In this document: piece by piece, positions 46,101-56,427 of the stretch
Numbering within the stretch: the stretch's first letter is position 1
Layout: each line of letters begins with the position of its first letter
NCBI GenBank assembly: GCA_002633025.1
Contig: NMRB01000293.1
Span: 177,260-241,259 of the forward strand
From: Notospermus geniculatus
Taxonomy: Eukaryota > Nemertea > Pilidiophora > Heteronemertea > Lineidae
Reading direction: 5' to 3'
Length of the DNA stretch: 64,000 nt
The notes under the pieces: generated by a model
The model's input: the letters and a program-made list of their open reading frames with translations, nothing else
The model's database searches: none
What the model was told of the DNA's origin: nothing
Translations under genes and position numbers: made by a program

Positions 46101-49100
46101 TATGCCCAACATGTTGCTACAGACTGGGTGCAAATACCATTGCTGTAGCTCCAGTGGTTTTTGAGATATTTAGGATAACTTGCTGTCCTTTTACTTTCCT
46201 ACAAGAGTGTACATACATGAGATTCGTTTTATTTATGTTGTGAAAATTGAGATGGAAGGAGAAAATTCAAATAATTTCCATCAAAAATGTGACCCTCCGC
46301 TACAAAACCAGTCGCATGGAAAATGAGCCTAAACGTACCGACATGACACCAGGAGATAAAGACAGAAATAGAATCGCTGAGACTTCACAACAGACAGGCA
46401 GACAATACTGAAATTGACAAATACATTGGTGCCGATCTCAGAGTGACTGATGATTGGTTTTGTGGTGGAAGGTTACATTTGTCAATTTCAGTGTTGTCTA
46501 TCTGTTGTGAAGTCTGAGTGATCCTGTCTCTATCTTTATCTCCTGGTGTCATGTCAGTACGTTTAGGCTCATTTTCAATGCGACTTTACACTGGTTTTGT
46601 GGTGGAAGCCGGTCACAAATCATGATGGTTTTCCACTGCAATGAAACTTTTGCATATAATACTAAATGCACCTGATTTACCCGGTACATGGAATCATCCA
46701 CCTGTTCCCATTCAGTTCACACTGTCCTCAGACCTGAATACACTTGTAGAAGGCAGAAGACACTTTCCTTCGGTTTATGAATGAGTAAAAAGGAAAATGT
46801 AGCAGTCGGCAGGCTATACAACGCAATGCTCCAAGTGCAAGTTATTGATTTTCACACAGCTGACTGATCTAAAGTTCTGAGCGTTGTACTGATGAGAATT
46901 CACAATTATTTCTCTTGATTCGGTTGACGTGTTCCATGTGTGTTACATGTGCTTTCGGTTGAGTGGAAATTCTTGCTCATGTACCGCGGCGAAGTTCATT
47001 TCCATGTTTAACATACATGAGTAGGAGAGTGCGACAGCATTACTAAAAAAACCACAAGTCTATTCTTGGAACCGCACCGGTATTACTTCTTGCATGTAAC
47101 TAATGGATACCACAAAAGGGGCTGTTCATTTTCGTCACTTGAGGATATTCGAGTTGTGATCCTTTGGAAAATGGAAAAAGCTATGCACTTGCAAATATCA
47201 GGGATTATTTGTTGTGCTGTACAGAATAATCGCTGCAATTTGCAGCTTCATAGCTTTCTCCATTTTCTCAAGGATCACAACTCAGATTCCTCAATTGACG
47301 AAAATGAACAGCCCCTTTACTAGCATTGTCACGGCTTCTACTTAAAGCCTGTTCCCTGCACTGTCAAATTTATCAAATTCTCTGAATCTGCCAGTATAAT
47401 TCAGGGCTGGTGACTAAGACTTTCAATTAATTATTTTCTTCCTGTCAACCGTTATTCAGTCAGATTTAGAAATGATCAAACATCCAAGAGTGGGTGTGAA
47501 ATAGGCTTTTAAGAGGAATATTTTGAGTTCTAAATTTCAATCGCCCAATGATACTCCCCAGATTTCTGGAGTTGGACAGGTGAAATACATGTACCGTACA
47601 TATGTAGTTATTGACTTTGAAAGACCTGACTGATACATTTGTCGTGATCTCATAGCCTATACTAATGTGTCAGGCATACATGCCAGATTACCCAAAGCTA
47701 TGATCAAAGTGAGAGGTTGTTGCTACTTATGCATGTATGCTTTAGATCTGCATCCCACCTGCATAAACATAAGGCAGGTGAATTTTTGATGCGAGTTCAT
47801 GGGAAGGTCAAATTGTCTTTCTGCAAATCTGTGACCGATGATTCCCTGATGATTGCATAGATAATAGATCACAAAGGTTTTGTTCTGTTGCTGCTGACAT
47901 ACCTTAGCTTATGTACCGGTACCCTGCTGTCTAGACATTGTGTCAACACTACACTTGTCTACATGTACATGCTGCTCTTTTACTTTTAACACTAATGGCA
48001 ATGCTAATTAGAGTGTTAATCTATCTTGCTGTTGCTAAAGCGAAAAACAAGTTGGTATTTGTAGCTAATGGTAAATTGGTGTGTGCTATCAGCACTCTGA
48101 TCATCACTACCTTGCCTGAATTTTCTTTCCAAATGCAGGGCTCGAAAAATCACATGCCCGAATGCCCACAGGCAACCTGGGCAACAAAAACCAATTTTCA
48201 GCGAAATACAACATGCCCGACCGGGCAACTCTTAATTGGATCCCACTCAAAAAATAAACATAATTAAAGTAAATTTCCAACCAAACCAAGGGATGCGAGC
48301 ATCCATCAAGATGAGCTGGGCACCTAAAAACCTGAAAACTGAAAAGACAGGTTGCCTGACTGGGCATGTAGGCTCCAGAGAATTTTTCAAACCCTGAAAT
48401 GGTACATGTGATGTGGTGGGATTTAGTGGGAAGTGAACAAATTTGCCATGCAGGACCACTCCATATCTATCAGCATGTCCCATTACCGGTATTTGATGCC
48501 GCAGCATCAGCACCAGAACTTCCGTACCAGAATCTGCAAAAAGTGATCAGGATCAGGCAAATGGACATATTTTTCTTAATGAAGCAGCGATGATGGGCAG
48601 AACACGCTGAGTTCATCATCAGCATACTAAAAAATAAAAAAAAGTATCATTGATTTCAACTAATGCACTGGTTATTACAAAGTGACATTTTTCAGTGGCA
48701 GATGAACAGCGAGTTTGGTGAATTAGTTTGATTGACGATGGCTGATACGATAAAATCCTAGCTTCCTCCGCTCATCATGTTTTCTTATCTTTCAGTATAC
48801 GCTGAGTTGAGAGCAACTGGAAGGTTTGAGACTATGAGTATGCGTATTGATGAAGACGAGCACAGTATAGAAATGCATCTTCCATACATAGCTAAAATCA
48901 TGGAGAGGTGAGAAAAGGACCTATTCTGCCTGAAATTCCTCATGATTTACAGCACTACATGATGCTTTTGTAAAGCAGTTGATATTTTAATGAACGAGCG
49001 GAACCATTTCATGCCTGGGCTTTTTGCATGGGTTCGCCTGAGAATCCCAAGTACCGCACGACTCAGGGTGAAGTACTCCTTGAGATTTATTTGTTTGCAA

Positions 49101-52100
49101 TACTTTACTAATGGAATACTCCTTTGAAGAGTGAAAATACTCTTCAAATTCTGAAGTGAAGAGTATAATACTCTTTGCCTCCCAAATTATCTCAAGCCCT
49201 GTTATTGCCATGATGCATGTTGCTGTGCGATTTCAATTGTAAGCAGAATCATGATATGTTACATTGATGAAAAGACATGTCATTCCACGCTCAGATTATG
49301 AAAAGGAGGACTCTGATCAGTTAGTCAGTCATTGCTCTCATTACTGACAAAAACTCCGTATTTTCCAGGCCTCCAGATCAAAAACAAGTCACCATTGTGC
49401 CGATTCTAGTTGGTGCCCTTCCTACCGGGAGGGAAGTAGATTATGGACATATATTTGCAAAATATCTAGCTGACCCAGAGAATCTTTTTGTTATAAATGT
49501 CGCGAATGAAAAGTGCCCTTTTCCAGGTTGAAGTGCCCTTTTCACAAAGTTTGCACCGTGCCCTTCTGAAATCCTAGATATAACACTATACCATCTGCTG
49601 AAGTGGTCGAATGCGACGCAGATGGAGTAACATCTGAGCCCCCTGCAGCATCCTGATTCTTCTGGGGTGTACAATGTAGCAGAGGAGCTTAGCGGCCGTC
49701 AGGGCAGCACTGATGGTACATGTAAGCCAGAATGGCCCCTTAGGCTGCAATCACATAGAACTACGTGGTACACGGGCACGCCAGTTAACAATGGCTTCAC
49801 AAAGGGCTCGTGACCGTGAAGCCATTGTTAACCGGCATGTTCGTGTAGCGTGTAGCTCTATGTGATTGCAGCCTTTGTGACATGTGGACAGACCAGTATG
49901 ATGAGGCTTTAAAATTGAAAGAGGCAGGATATCAGCTATTAACCAACAGGTTATCTTGAACCATAATTTATCGATGTTGTGACAAACGTGTGGGCTTTTA
50001 TACAGTGTAATTTAGTATAACCCTGTATCCATCCTCGCACTCAGCATCTCCACAAAACCGCTCGAGGGGTACATTGTACAACCATAAATTACTTGAGATT
50101 CTCAGGATTCCCAGTATCAGGGCATTTGAGAGTTGGGAGAAGTAAAAGTATGATGGCACTTCAGTAAATATTCAATAAAGGCGAAACAGCGGGAGCTGTA
50201 CATGTTCATTTCAAGTACTGGGTATTTAGTGTATTTATTTGAATTTTCATGCTTCTGTTGCTGGTAAAACCAGATGGGACCATGGTGATATGGTATATTT
50301 TAATTTATGAGATTAGGCAGGTATTTGAAGAAATAAATATTGATGTATTTCCAGGCATGCTGGTTATACCTACTGTGGAGAGTGTGGTGGCTATGCCTAC
50401 AGACAAGTGGATCCTAAGAGAGTGTAAGTTCATCTAGAGAAATGATAATATCTGTTAACCATTTCACTGCCAGTTGTAATTTGTATCAGAAATAAAAAAA
50501 TGAGAACAACAGAACACTACAGTCTAAGAGTTGCTGCTTTTTGAAACCCTGTCACATACATATACATGTACATGTAGGTATCACATACATATACATGTAC
50601 ATGTAGGTATTCTTTGGAAAGTACTCATGGAGAGCTTCCTATCCTAAAAAATATTTTATGCTTGTGAAAAAAAAGTTGCCTTTTCCTTGCAGAAAACGTG
50701 TGTTTATCCTTGGTCCCGCCCATAATGTGCGGATTGAGTCGTGTGCACTGTCCCCTGCCGAGGTCTACCAAAACCCTATTATGGATCTGGAAATTGATCA
50801 ACAGGGTGAGTTCTTCATTATTTCCATGGCTATGGTGCCCCTTTAATGAGAATGCCCAGAGGCACCTTTAATACATAAACTGAAATGAAAAAAGAGGGGT
50901 ATCCATGAATTATATATCATTTTACCCGATAGGCCCATTGTGAAATGGTACATGTAATTTCCATCTGTGAAATGCTTGGGTGGTTACTCAAGGTCTTGGA
51001 CCTACTTATGGTTGACAACTTCCCGAAACATGAAAGAATGCCATTATTTCTCTTTGAATGGGCCTTAACGAGGAGATATTGTGGTGCTTGCAAGGGTGCT
51101 TGAAAAATCTATGATACTTGGCCTAGATGTTTGAATGTAATGGTGCAAAAGTGGAGATGTCACAATTCAAGTGGTTGATTTTGGTCCCGGTACAGTGCAA
51201 GTACATACATGAGATTCGTTTTATTTATGTTGTGAAAATTGAGATGGAAGGAGAAAATTCAAATAATTTCCATCAAAAATGTGACCCTCCGCTACAAAAC
51301 CAGTGTTAAGTCGCATGGAAAATGAGCCTAAACGTACCGACATGACACCAGGAGATAAAGACAGAAATAGAATCGCTGAGACTTCACAACAGACAGGCAG
51401 ACAATACTGAAATTGACAAATACATTGGTGCCGATCTCAGAGTGACTGATGATTGGTTTTGTGGTGGAGGGTTACATTTGTCAGTTTCAGTGTTGTCTAT
51501 CTGTTGTGAAGTCTGAGTGATCCTGTCTCTATCTTTATCTCCTGGTGTCATGTCAGTACGTTTAGGCTCATTTTCAATGCGACTTTACACTGGTTTTGTG
51601 GTGGAGGCCGGTCACAAATCATGATGGTTTTCCACTGCAATGAAACTTTTGCATATAATACTAAATGCACCTGATTTACCCGGTACATGGAATCATCCAC
51701 CTGTTCCCATTCAGTTCACACTGTCCTCAGACCTGAATACACTTGTAGAAGGCAGAAGACACTTTCCTTCGGTTTATGAATGAGTAAAAAGGAAAATGTA
51801 GCAGTCGGCAGGCTATACAACGCAATGCTCCAAGTGCAAGTTATTGATTTTCACACAGCTGACTGATCTAAAGTTCTGAGCGTTGTACTGATGAGAATTC
51901 ACAATTATTTCTCTTGATTCGGTTGACGTGTTCCATGTGTGTTACATGTGCTTTCGGTTGAGTGGAAATTCTTGCTCATGTACCGCGGCGAAGTTCATTT
52001 CCATGTTTAACATACATGAGTAGGAGAGTGCGACAGCATTACTAAAAAAACCACAAGTCTATTCTTGGAACCGCACCGGTATTACTTCTTGCATGTAACT

Positions 52101-55100
52101 AATGGATACCACAAAAGGGGCTGTTCATTTTCGTCACTTGAGGATATTCGAGTTGTGATCCTTTGGAAAATGGAAAAAGCTATGCACTTGCAAATATCAG
52201 GGATTATTTGTTGTGCTGTACAGAATAATCGCTGCAATTTGCAGCTTCATAGCTTTCTCCATTTTCTCAAGGATCACAACTCAGATTCCTCAATTGACGA
52301 AAATGAACAGCCCCTTTACTAGCATTGTCACGGCTTCTACTTAAAGCCTGTTCCCTGCACTGTCAAATTCATCAAATTCTCTGAATCTGCCAGTATAATT
52401 CAGGGCTGGTGACTAAGACTTTCAATTAATTATTTTCTTCCTGTCAACCGTTATTCAGCAGATTTAGAAAATGATCAAACATCCAAGAGTGGGTGTGAAA
52501 TAGGCTTAAAGAGGAATAGTTGAGTTCTAAAATTCAATCGCCCGATGATACTCCCCAGATTTCCAGAGTTGGACAGGTGAAATACATGTACCGTAGTTTT
52601 AATATTGACTTTGAAAGACCTGACTGATACGTTTGTCGTGATCTCATACCCTATACAGATGTGTCACTGTCAGGCATACATGCCAGATTACCCAAAGCTA
52701 TGATCAAAGTGAGAGGTTGTTGCTACTTATGCATGTATGCTTTAGATCTGCATCCCACCTGCATAAACATAAGGCAGGTGAATTTTTGATGCGAGTTCAT
52801 GGGAAGGTCAAATTGGCTTTCTGCAAATCTGTGACCGATGATTCCCTGATGATTGTATAGATAATAGATTACAAAGGTTTTGTTCTGTTGCTGCTGACAT
52901 ACCTTAGCTTATGTACCCCGCTGTCTAGACATTGTGTCAACACTACACTTGTCTACATGCTGCTCTTTTACTTTTAACACTAATGGCAATGCTAATTAGA
53001 GTGTTAATCTATCTTGCTGTTGCTAAAGTGAAAAACAAGTTGGTATTTGTAGCTAATGGTAAATTGGTGTGTGCTATCAGCACTCTGATCATCACTACCT
53101 TGCCTGAATTTTCTTTCCAAATGGTACATGTACCGGTACATGTGATGTGGTGGGATTTAGTGGGAAGTGAACAAATTTGCCATGCAGGACCACTCCATAT
53201 CTATCAGCATGTCCCATTACCGGTATTCGATGTCACAGCATCAGCACTAGGACTTCCGTACCAGAACCTGCAAAAAGTGATCAGGATCAGGCAAATGGAC
53301 ATATTTTTCTTAATGATGCAGTGATGATGGGCAGAACACGCTGAGTTCATCATCAGCATACTAAAAAATAAAAAAAGTATCATTGATTTCAACTAACGCA
53401 CTGGTTATTACAAAGTGACATTTTTCAGTGGCAGATAAACAGTGAGTTTGGTGAATTAGTTTGATTGACGATGGCTGATAGTGATACGATAAAATCCTAG
53501 CTTCCTCCGCTCATCATGTTTTCTTATCTTTCAGTATACGCTGAGTTGAGAGCAACTGGAAGGTTTGAGACTATGAGTATGCGTATCGATGAAGACGAGC
53601 ACAGTATAGAAATGCATCTTCCATACATAGCTAAAATCATGGAGAGGTGAGAAAAGGACCTGTTCTGCCTGAAATTCCTATCGCATGATGCTTCTGTAAA
53701 GCACTTGATATTGTTATGAACAATCTATGGTAAAACATTTCATGCCTGGGCTTTTTGCTTGGGTTCGCCTGAATCCCAAGTATCGACGACGTGTTGCTGT
53801 GCAATTTCAATTGTAGGCAGCATCATGACATATTACTTTGATGAAAAGACACAGCATTCCACGGTCAAGTTTGAAAAAGAGGACTTTGATCTGTCACTCA
53901 GTCATTGTTCTCATACTGACAAAAAACTGTATTTTCCAGGCCTCCAGATCAAAAACAAGTCACCATTGTGCCAATTCTAGTTGGTGCCCTTCCTACCGGG
54001 AGGGAAGTAGATTATGGACATATATTTGCAAAATATCTAGCTGACCCAGAGAATCTTTTTGTTATCTCATCCGACTTCTGCCACTGGGGTAAGAAACTTG
54101 ATATCCCTGATAATTGTTTGAATTTTCAACTTGAGGATTGGCTTGTGCATCAGTTTGGTGGAAAAAACATACAGCGCTGTTCCTTTCTTTGATAAGTTCT
54201 TGTTTAGCCCAGTTTATCAACATACATGATCCATCACAGCAAAATCAGTCGCATGGCACTCAGAAGGTGAGCCTCAACGAACTGAGATGACACCAGGAGA
54301 GAATGGAAGAAATAGATTGCTTTAGATTTTCATAATAGACGGACAATATTGAAACCGATGAACATTATGACATTTGGTCTGAGACTCTCAACCTGCCAAG
54401 CTAAGAGCGACATGCGATTGGTTTTGCTGTGACGGGTCACATATACATGTAGTAGTAGTATGCAGTGAAAAATTACATTCATATCTTACTACATGTATTG
54501 TAATAATGCACAGAGTGAGTGTAAAGTTAATTGCAATACTCTGAGGTTATCTTTTTTGCATCGGGGAAACATTCAGATTGTTGTGTTTCCATTCACAGGT
54601 CGTAGGTTCCGATACCAAAGGTACGAGAAATCTCATGGCCCCATTCATAAATACATCCACAAATTGGACAGAGACGTGAGTACATGTATACTGCTGTTAC
54701 AGTTGGATACACCCTTCCTGGATATACTGTTTTTACTTGTATTACACGTGGATAAATACTGTACTTGGATATACTGTTTTCACTGGTATTACACTTGGGT
54801 ATACTGTTCTCTTCCAACTTCCAAATACTTTCATGAAGGTAGTGAAATGCTCAGGAAATTTTTTTTCACAATTCCATCTTTCTTTTAAGGAGAAAATAGA
54901 AATACATGTCCTGTATTTTTCTGTGCTTTATAGAGGCTACTCTTGTTGCATCCAACTTGATATTACTTATTAACAACCAGAGATGTGCTGGGGCAGAATT
55001 TTCTTCAGCCACACTTCCTAGTTATATTATATTAAAAACTGCTTCGAGATGCAGGCACTCTGTCTTCATTCTCCAATTATTTCTTAGTCACATGGATAAT

Positions 55101-56427
55101 CCTTGAGCAAAAACTACTGTAATGTGGCTAATGCCACTGCAATCCCTGCAGGGTGATGCGCAACGTGACATTCAATGAATGTGGTCTGGTTATGTTAAAA
55201 AATATAATATGAGGATAAATTAATCTCATTTCGTTATTCTTCTCTCTTTCTTCAGGGTATGGACACGATAGAAAGATTGGAACCTCATGCTTTTTCTGAG
55301 TATCTGAAGGATACACAAAATACTATATGTGGGAGGTACCCAATTTGTGTATTACTCAATGTAAGTATTATGTGCGTTCATCATGAATTTGCAGTTCTGA
55401 TTACATGTACATGTATATTGAGAATTAGATAAGATGGTAGAGTGTGCAGATTTAAAGCCCCACTGTATTGAATTTTACGATATTTTCAAAATGTTAGGAG
55501 AGTGCATATAGAGGTCTCATAGCTCGTGAAGGTCCCCAAAATGCTTGCCTGATACTTAAGAGAATCGAGGCCTAGTTTTCAGTACACATTGAAAAAAACT
55601 GCAGGGAGAGCTCTAATGTATTCAGATAGAGCGTAGTACATTTTACACTACACTGACGTCGACAATCGCGGCGATGATTCATGTTTTTCAAATTGAAATG
55701 ATAGGATTGCTACGCTGGTCAGCACCGAGATTCGAACCCACGCCTCCACATAAGGCAACACCGCCAGCATTGAGGGAAAGCGTGCACACCACTGTGCCAA
55801 ATCCCCATCTTCAAAAAAAGATGGTTCAATAGCCAGCATTGTGCATGGAATCCCTCAACACCCTAGGAAAGCGTGGACCAGTGGTGACACCTTTTATCAG
55901 ACCAGGCAACGAAGTTTTACGTCTTATCACCTTCATGAGCGGCCACAGGCCTTTCTCACATGAGGTTTAGACGAATATTAGCAATATTCGGGTGTCGCGA
56001 TATAAACAGAAATGATAGGATTGCTACGCTGGTCAGCACCGAGATTCGAACCCACGCCTCCACATATGCTTTCCCTGGGTATTGAGGGATTCCATGCACA
56101 ATGCTGGCTATTGAACCATCTTTTTTTGAAGATGGGGATTTGGCACAGTGGTGTGCACGCTTTCCCTCAATGTCTGTTTTTCAAATTGAATACGGAGGGG
56201 CTTCAAGTCAGTATTATTATACGAGTAGATGATGATGATGGTAATGAGCATTCTACATACTAGTACCTTGTACATTTCAGGCAATCAAGTCCCTTCGTTC
56301 AAGTATTAATGGCAACGGGTGCAGAATGCAAATGAGATTTATTAAATATGTGCAGTCGAGCCACTGTGTAGACGATGATCAATCTTCTGTGAGCTATGCA
56401 GCCGGGGCGTTCGTCATAAGACAGTAA
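40145..56427 (+). CDS. MEMO1: MEMO1 (mediator of ErbB2-driven cell motility 1)
   Basis: Nine-exon model: 40145-40196, 41875-41962, 50355-50423, 50693-50805, 53535-53646, 53940-54088, 54599-54675, 55256-55360, 56281-56427. All borders are GT/AG with matching phases, giving 303 residues (human 297). The first set of exons 3-5 at 44427-44495, 44718-44830 and 48796-48907 could replace the second set. Family signatures in order: [83 protein letters not shown]. The HAGY and GPAH histidines and the late cysteine (SSHC) match the metal-binding residues reported for human MEMO1. Cytosolic, with a fold related to extradiol dioxygenases, implicated in receptor signalling and copper/redox handling. Its 5' end is divergent with BTB-Kelch. 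Intron 2 and onward are rich in polymorphic MITEs. Confidence 0.93.
40594..41282. mobile_element. 689-bp foldback element, 8-bp TSD, in MEMO1 intron 1
   Basis: Arms 40594-40856 and 41020-41282 (263 bases each) are inverted copies. Ends are CACAGGCGTTCG and CGAACGCCTGTG. It is flanked by CCTGCCCT at 40586-40593 and 41283-41290. Unit A has no insert here (about 22190-22205). The 163-base loop contains a further inverted pair, AATCTGGATAAACCGTAC and GTACGGTTTATCCAGATT. The 8-bp duplication is compatible with hAT or P-type transposition. No protein is encoded. Confidence 0.9.
41476..41690. repeat. Second copy of the short unit that follows A
   Basis: Matches 23303-23490. In this copy the ends CTTGGAGGAATTA (41476) and ATTCCTCCAAGG (about 41608) are inverted repeats, so it may be a small transposon lying exactly at the end of large-unit homology. 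It contains GACCCCAACCGGGGTC. Confidence 0.6.
42800..42916. mobile_element. Foldback MITE in MEMO1 intron 2
   Basis: GCTTCCTTTACAT at 42801 pairs with ATGTAAAGGAAGC ending at 42916. Inner arms GGTATACGAAAACGCCGG and CCGGCATTTTCGTATACC also pair. It shares the central GGCTTCACGGTCG word with 43804-43939, so the two families may be related. Confidence 0.65.
43660..43800. mobile_element. 141-bp Harbinger-like MITE, TTA TSD
   Basis: Ends GGCCGGGTTCACACTGCGAG and TCGCAGTGTGAAACCGGCC are inverted. TTA lies on both sides (43657-43659 and 43801-43803). The second unit (about 49740) has the empty site with a single TTA. The ends and duplication fit PIF/Harbinger MITEs. Confidence 0.85.
43804..43939. 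mobile_element. 136-bp Harbinger-like MITE adjacent to the previous one
   Basis: GGCTGCAATCACATAGAGCT and AGCTCTATGTGATTGCAGCC are inverted ends. It is flanked by TTA on both sides (43801-43803 and 43940-43942). Its counterpart in the second unit is 49743-49873. The left TTA is shared with the 141-bp element, which therefore inserted at the older element's own target site. Confidence 0.85.
45229..46209. mobile_element. 981-bp foldback element with TA target duplication
   Basis: Ends CACTCTTGTAGGAAAGTA and TACTTTCCTACAAGAGTG. Arms of about 370 bases (45229-45601 and 45838-46209) surround a 236-base loop. It is flanked by TA (45227-45228 and 46210-46211); the second unit reads GTGCAAGTACATACATG at about 51195 with one TA. 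This fits Tc1/mariner-type integration. No protein frame, so non-autonomous. Confidence 0.9.
46288..46617. mobile_element. Foldback MITE, TGTGACC family, copy 1
   Basis: TGTGACCCTCCGCTACAAAACC at the left pairs (imperfectly) with GGTTTTGTGGTGGAAGCCGG and TCACA at the right. Long inner arms share GAGCCTAAACGTACCGACATG and its reverse. Relatives are at 51280-51616 and 54227-54441, with a fragment at 240-395. Confidence 0.7.
47115..47318. mobile_element. Foldback MITE, AAAGGGGCTG family, copy 1
   Basis: AAAGGGGCTGTTCATTTTCG pairs with CGAAAATGAACAGCCCCTTT. Inner words GTTGTGATCCTTTGG and AAGGATCACAACTC also pair. Counterpart 52114-52317; an old relative lies at about 12872. Confidence 0.8.
48136..48396. 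mobile_element. 261-bp hAT-like MITE, 5-bp TSD
   Basis: Ends CAGGGCTCGAAAAAT and ATTTTTCAAACCCTG. It is flanked by AAATG (48131-48135 and 48397-48401). The second unit reads TTTCCAAATGGTACATG with one AAATG (about 53115). The CAGGG end is typical of hAT; the 5-bp duplication would match the hAT5 type. Absent from the second unit. Confidence 0.85.
49495..49586. other. Junction sequence between MEMO1 duplicate units
   Basis: 92 bases not found in either unit, with the word AAGTGCCCTTTTC twice (about 49510 and 49530). It joins a broken exon 6 to the start of the second unit. It could be a transposon end or inserted filler. Confidence 0.5.
49743..49873. mobile_element. Harbinger-like MITE, second-unit copy
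   Basis: Counterpart of 43804-43939 (ends GGCTGCAATCACATAGA and TCTATGTGATTGCAGCC). Left flank TTA, right flank mutated to TTT. Confidence 0.8.
51280..51616. mobile_element. Foldback MITE, TGTGACC family, copy 2
   Basis: Counterpart of 46288-46617 in the second MEMO1 unit, with the same inverted ends. Confidence 0.7.
52114..52317. mobile_element. Foldback MITE, AAAGGGGCTG family, copy 2
   Basis: Counterpart of 47115-47318 in the second MEMO1 unit, with the same inverted ends. Confidence 0.8.
54227..54441. mobile_element. Foldback MITE, TGTGACC family, divergent member in MEMO1 intron 6
   Basis: Left CATCACAGCAAAATCAGTCG and right CGATTGGTTTTGCTGTGACG are inverted. It shares GAGATGACACCAGGAGA with the other members. 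Confidence 0.65.
55645..55870 (-). repeat. tRNA-derived SINE, minus strand, in MEMO1 intron 8
   Basis: Read on minus, TGGCACAGTGG (box A, 55789-55799) is followed 50 bases later by GGTTCGAATCT (box B, 55728-55738), a good RNA polymerase III split promoter in tRNA order. The tail continues toward ATCATTTCAATTTG. Confidence 0.7.
56005..56190. repeat. Rearranged second SINE copy in MEMO1 intron 8
   Basis: 56005-56062 repeats the box-B side of the 55.7-kb SINE in the same (minus) orientation. 56085-56175 carries the box-A side (TTGGCACAGTGGTGTGCACG) in plus orientation. The SINE is therefore inverted internally, and together with 55680-55850 it makes large inverted repeats. Confidence 0.65.

Larger units (their letters stand above)
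44427..49493 (+). pseudogene. MEMO1: Extra MEMO1 exons 3-6, exon 6 truncated
   Basis: Exons 44427-44495 ([17 protein letters not shown]), 44718-44830 ([11 protein letters not shown]), 48796-48907 ([13 protein letters not shown]) and part of exon 6 from 49369. Exon 6 diverges at 49495, after [10 protein letters not shown], where AAATGTCGCG replaces the codons for SSDFCHWG, and no donor follows. These exons match those at 50355-54065 in protein, with a few synonymous differences. Splicing both sets cannot give a sound protein, so this set is a partial duplicate or second-allele fragment. Exons 3-5 are individually usable, and exon skipping could make either set the expressed one. Confidence 0.8.
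43514..49494. repeat. MEMO1 internal duplication, first unit
   Basis: From TATACCATCTGCTGAAGTGG this block, with exons 3-5 and part of exon 6, is repeated at 49587-54065. It is about 1.5 kb longer than the second unit, nearly all of that due to three insertions (141, 981 and 261 bp). It ends inside exon 6, after GTTAT. Confidence 0.9.
49587..54065. repeat. MEMO1 internal duplication, second unit
   Basis: Second copy of 43514-49494 in direct orientation. It lacks the 141-, 981- and 261-bp insertions and continues without break through exon 6 into the rest of the gene. Confidence 0.9.

Noticed and set aside
47066-47323. 85-codon open frame (and identical one at 52065-52322)
   Set aside because: It coincides with the AAAGGGGCTG foldback and is present in both duplicate units because the DNA is duplicated, not because it is coding.
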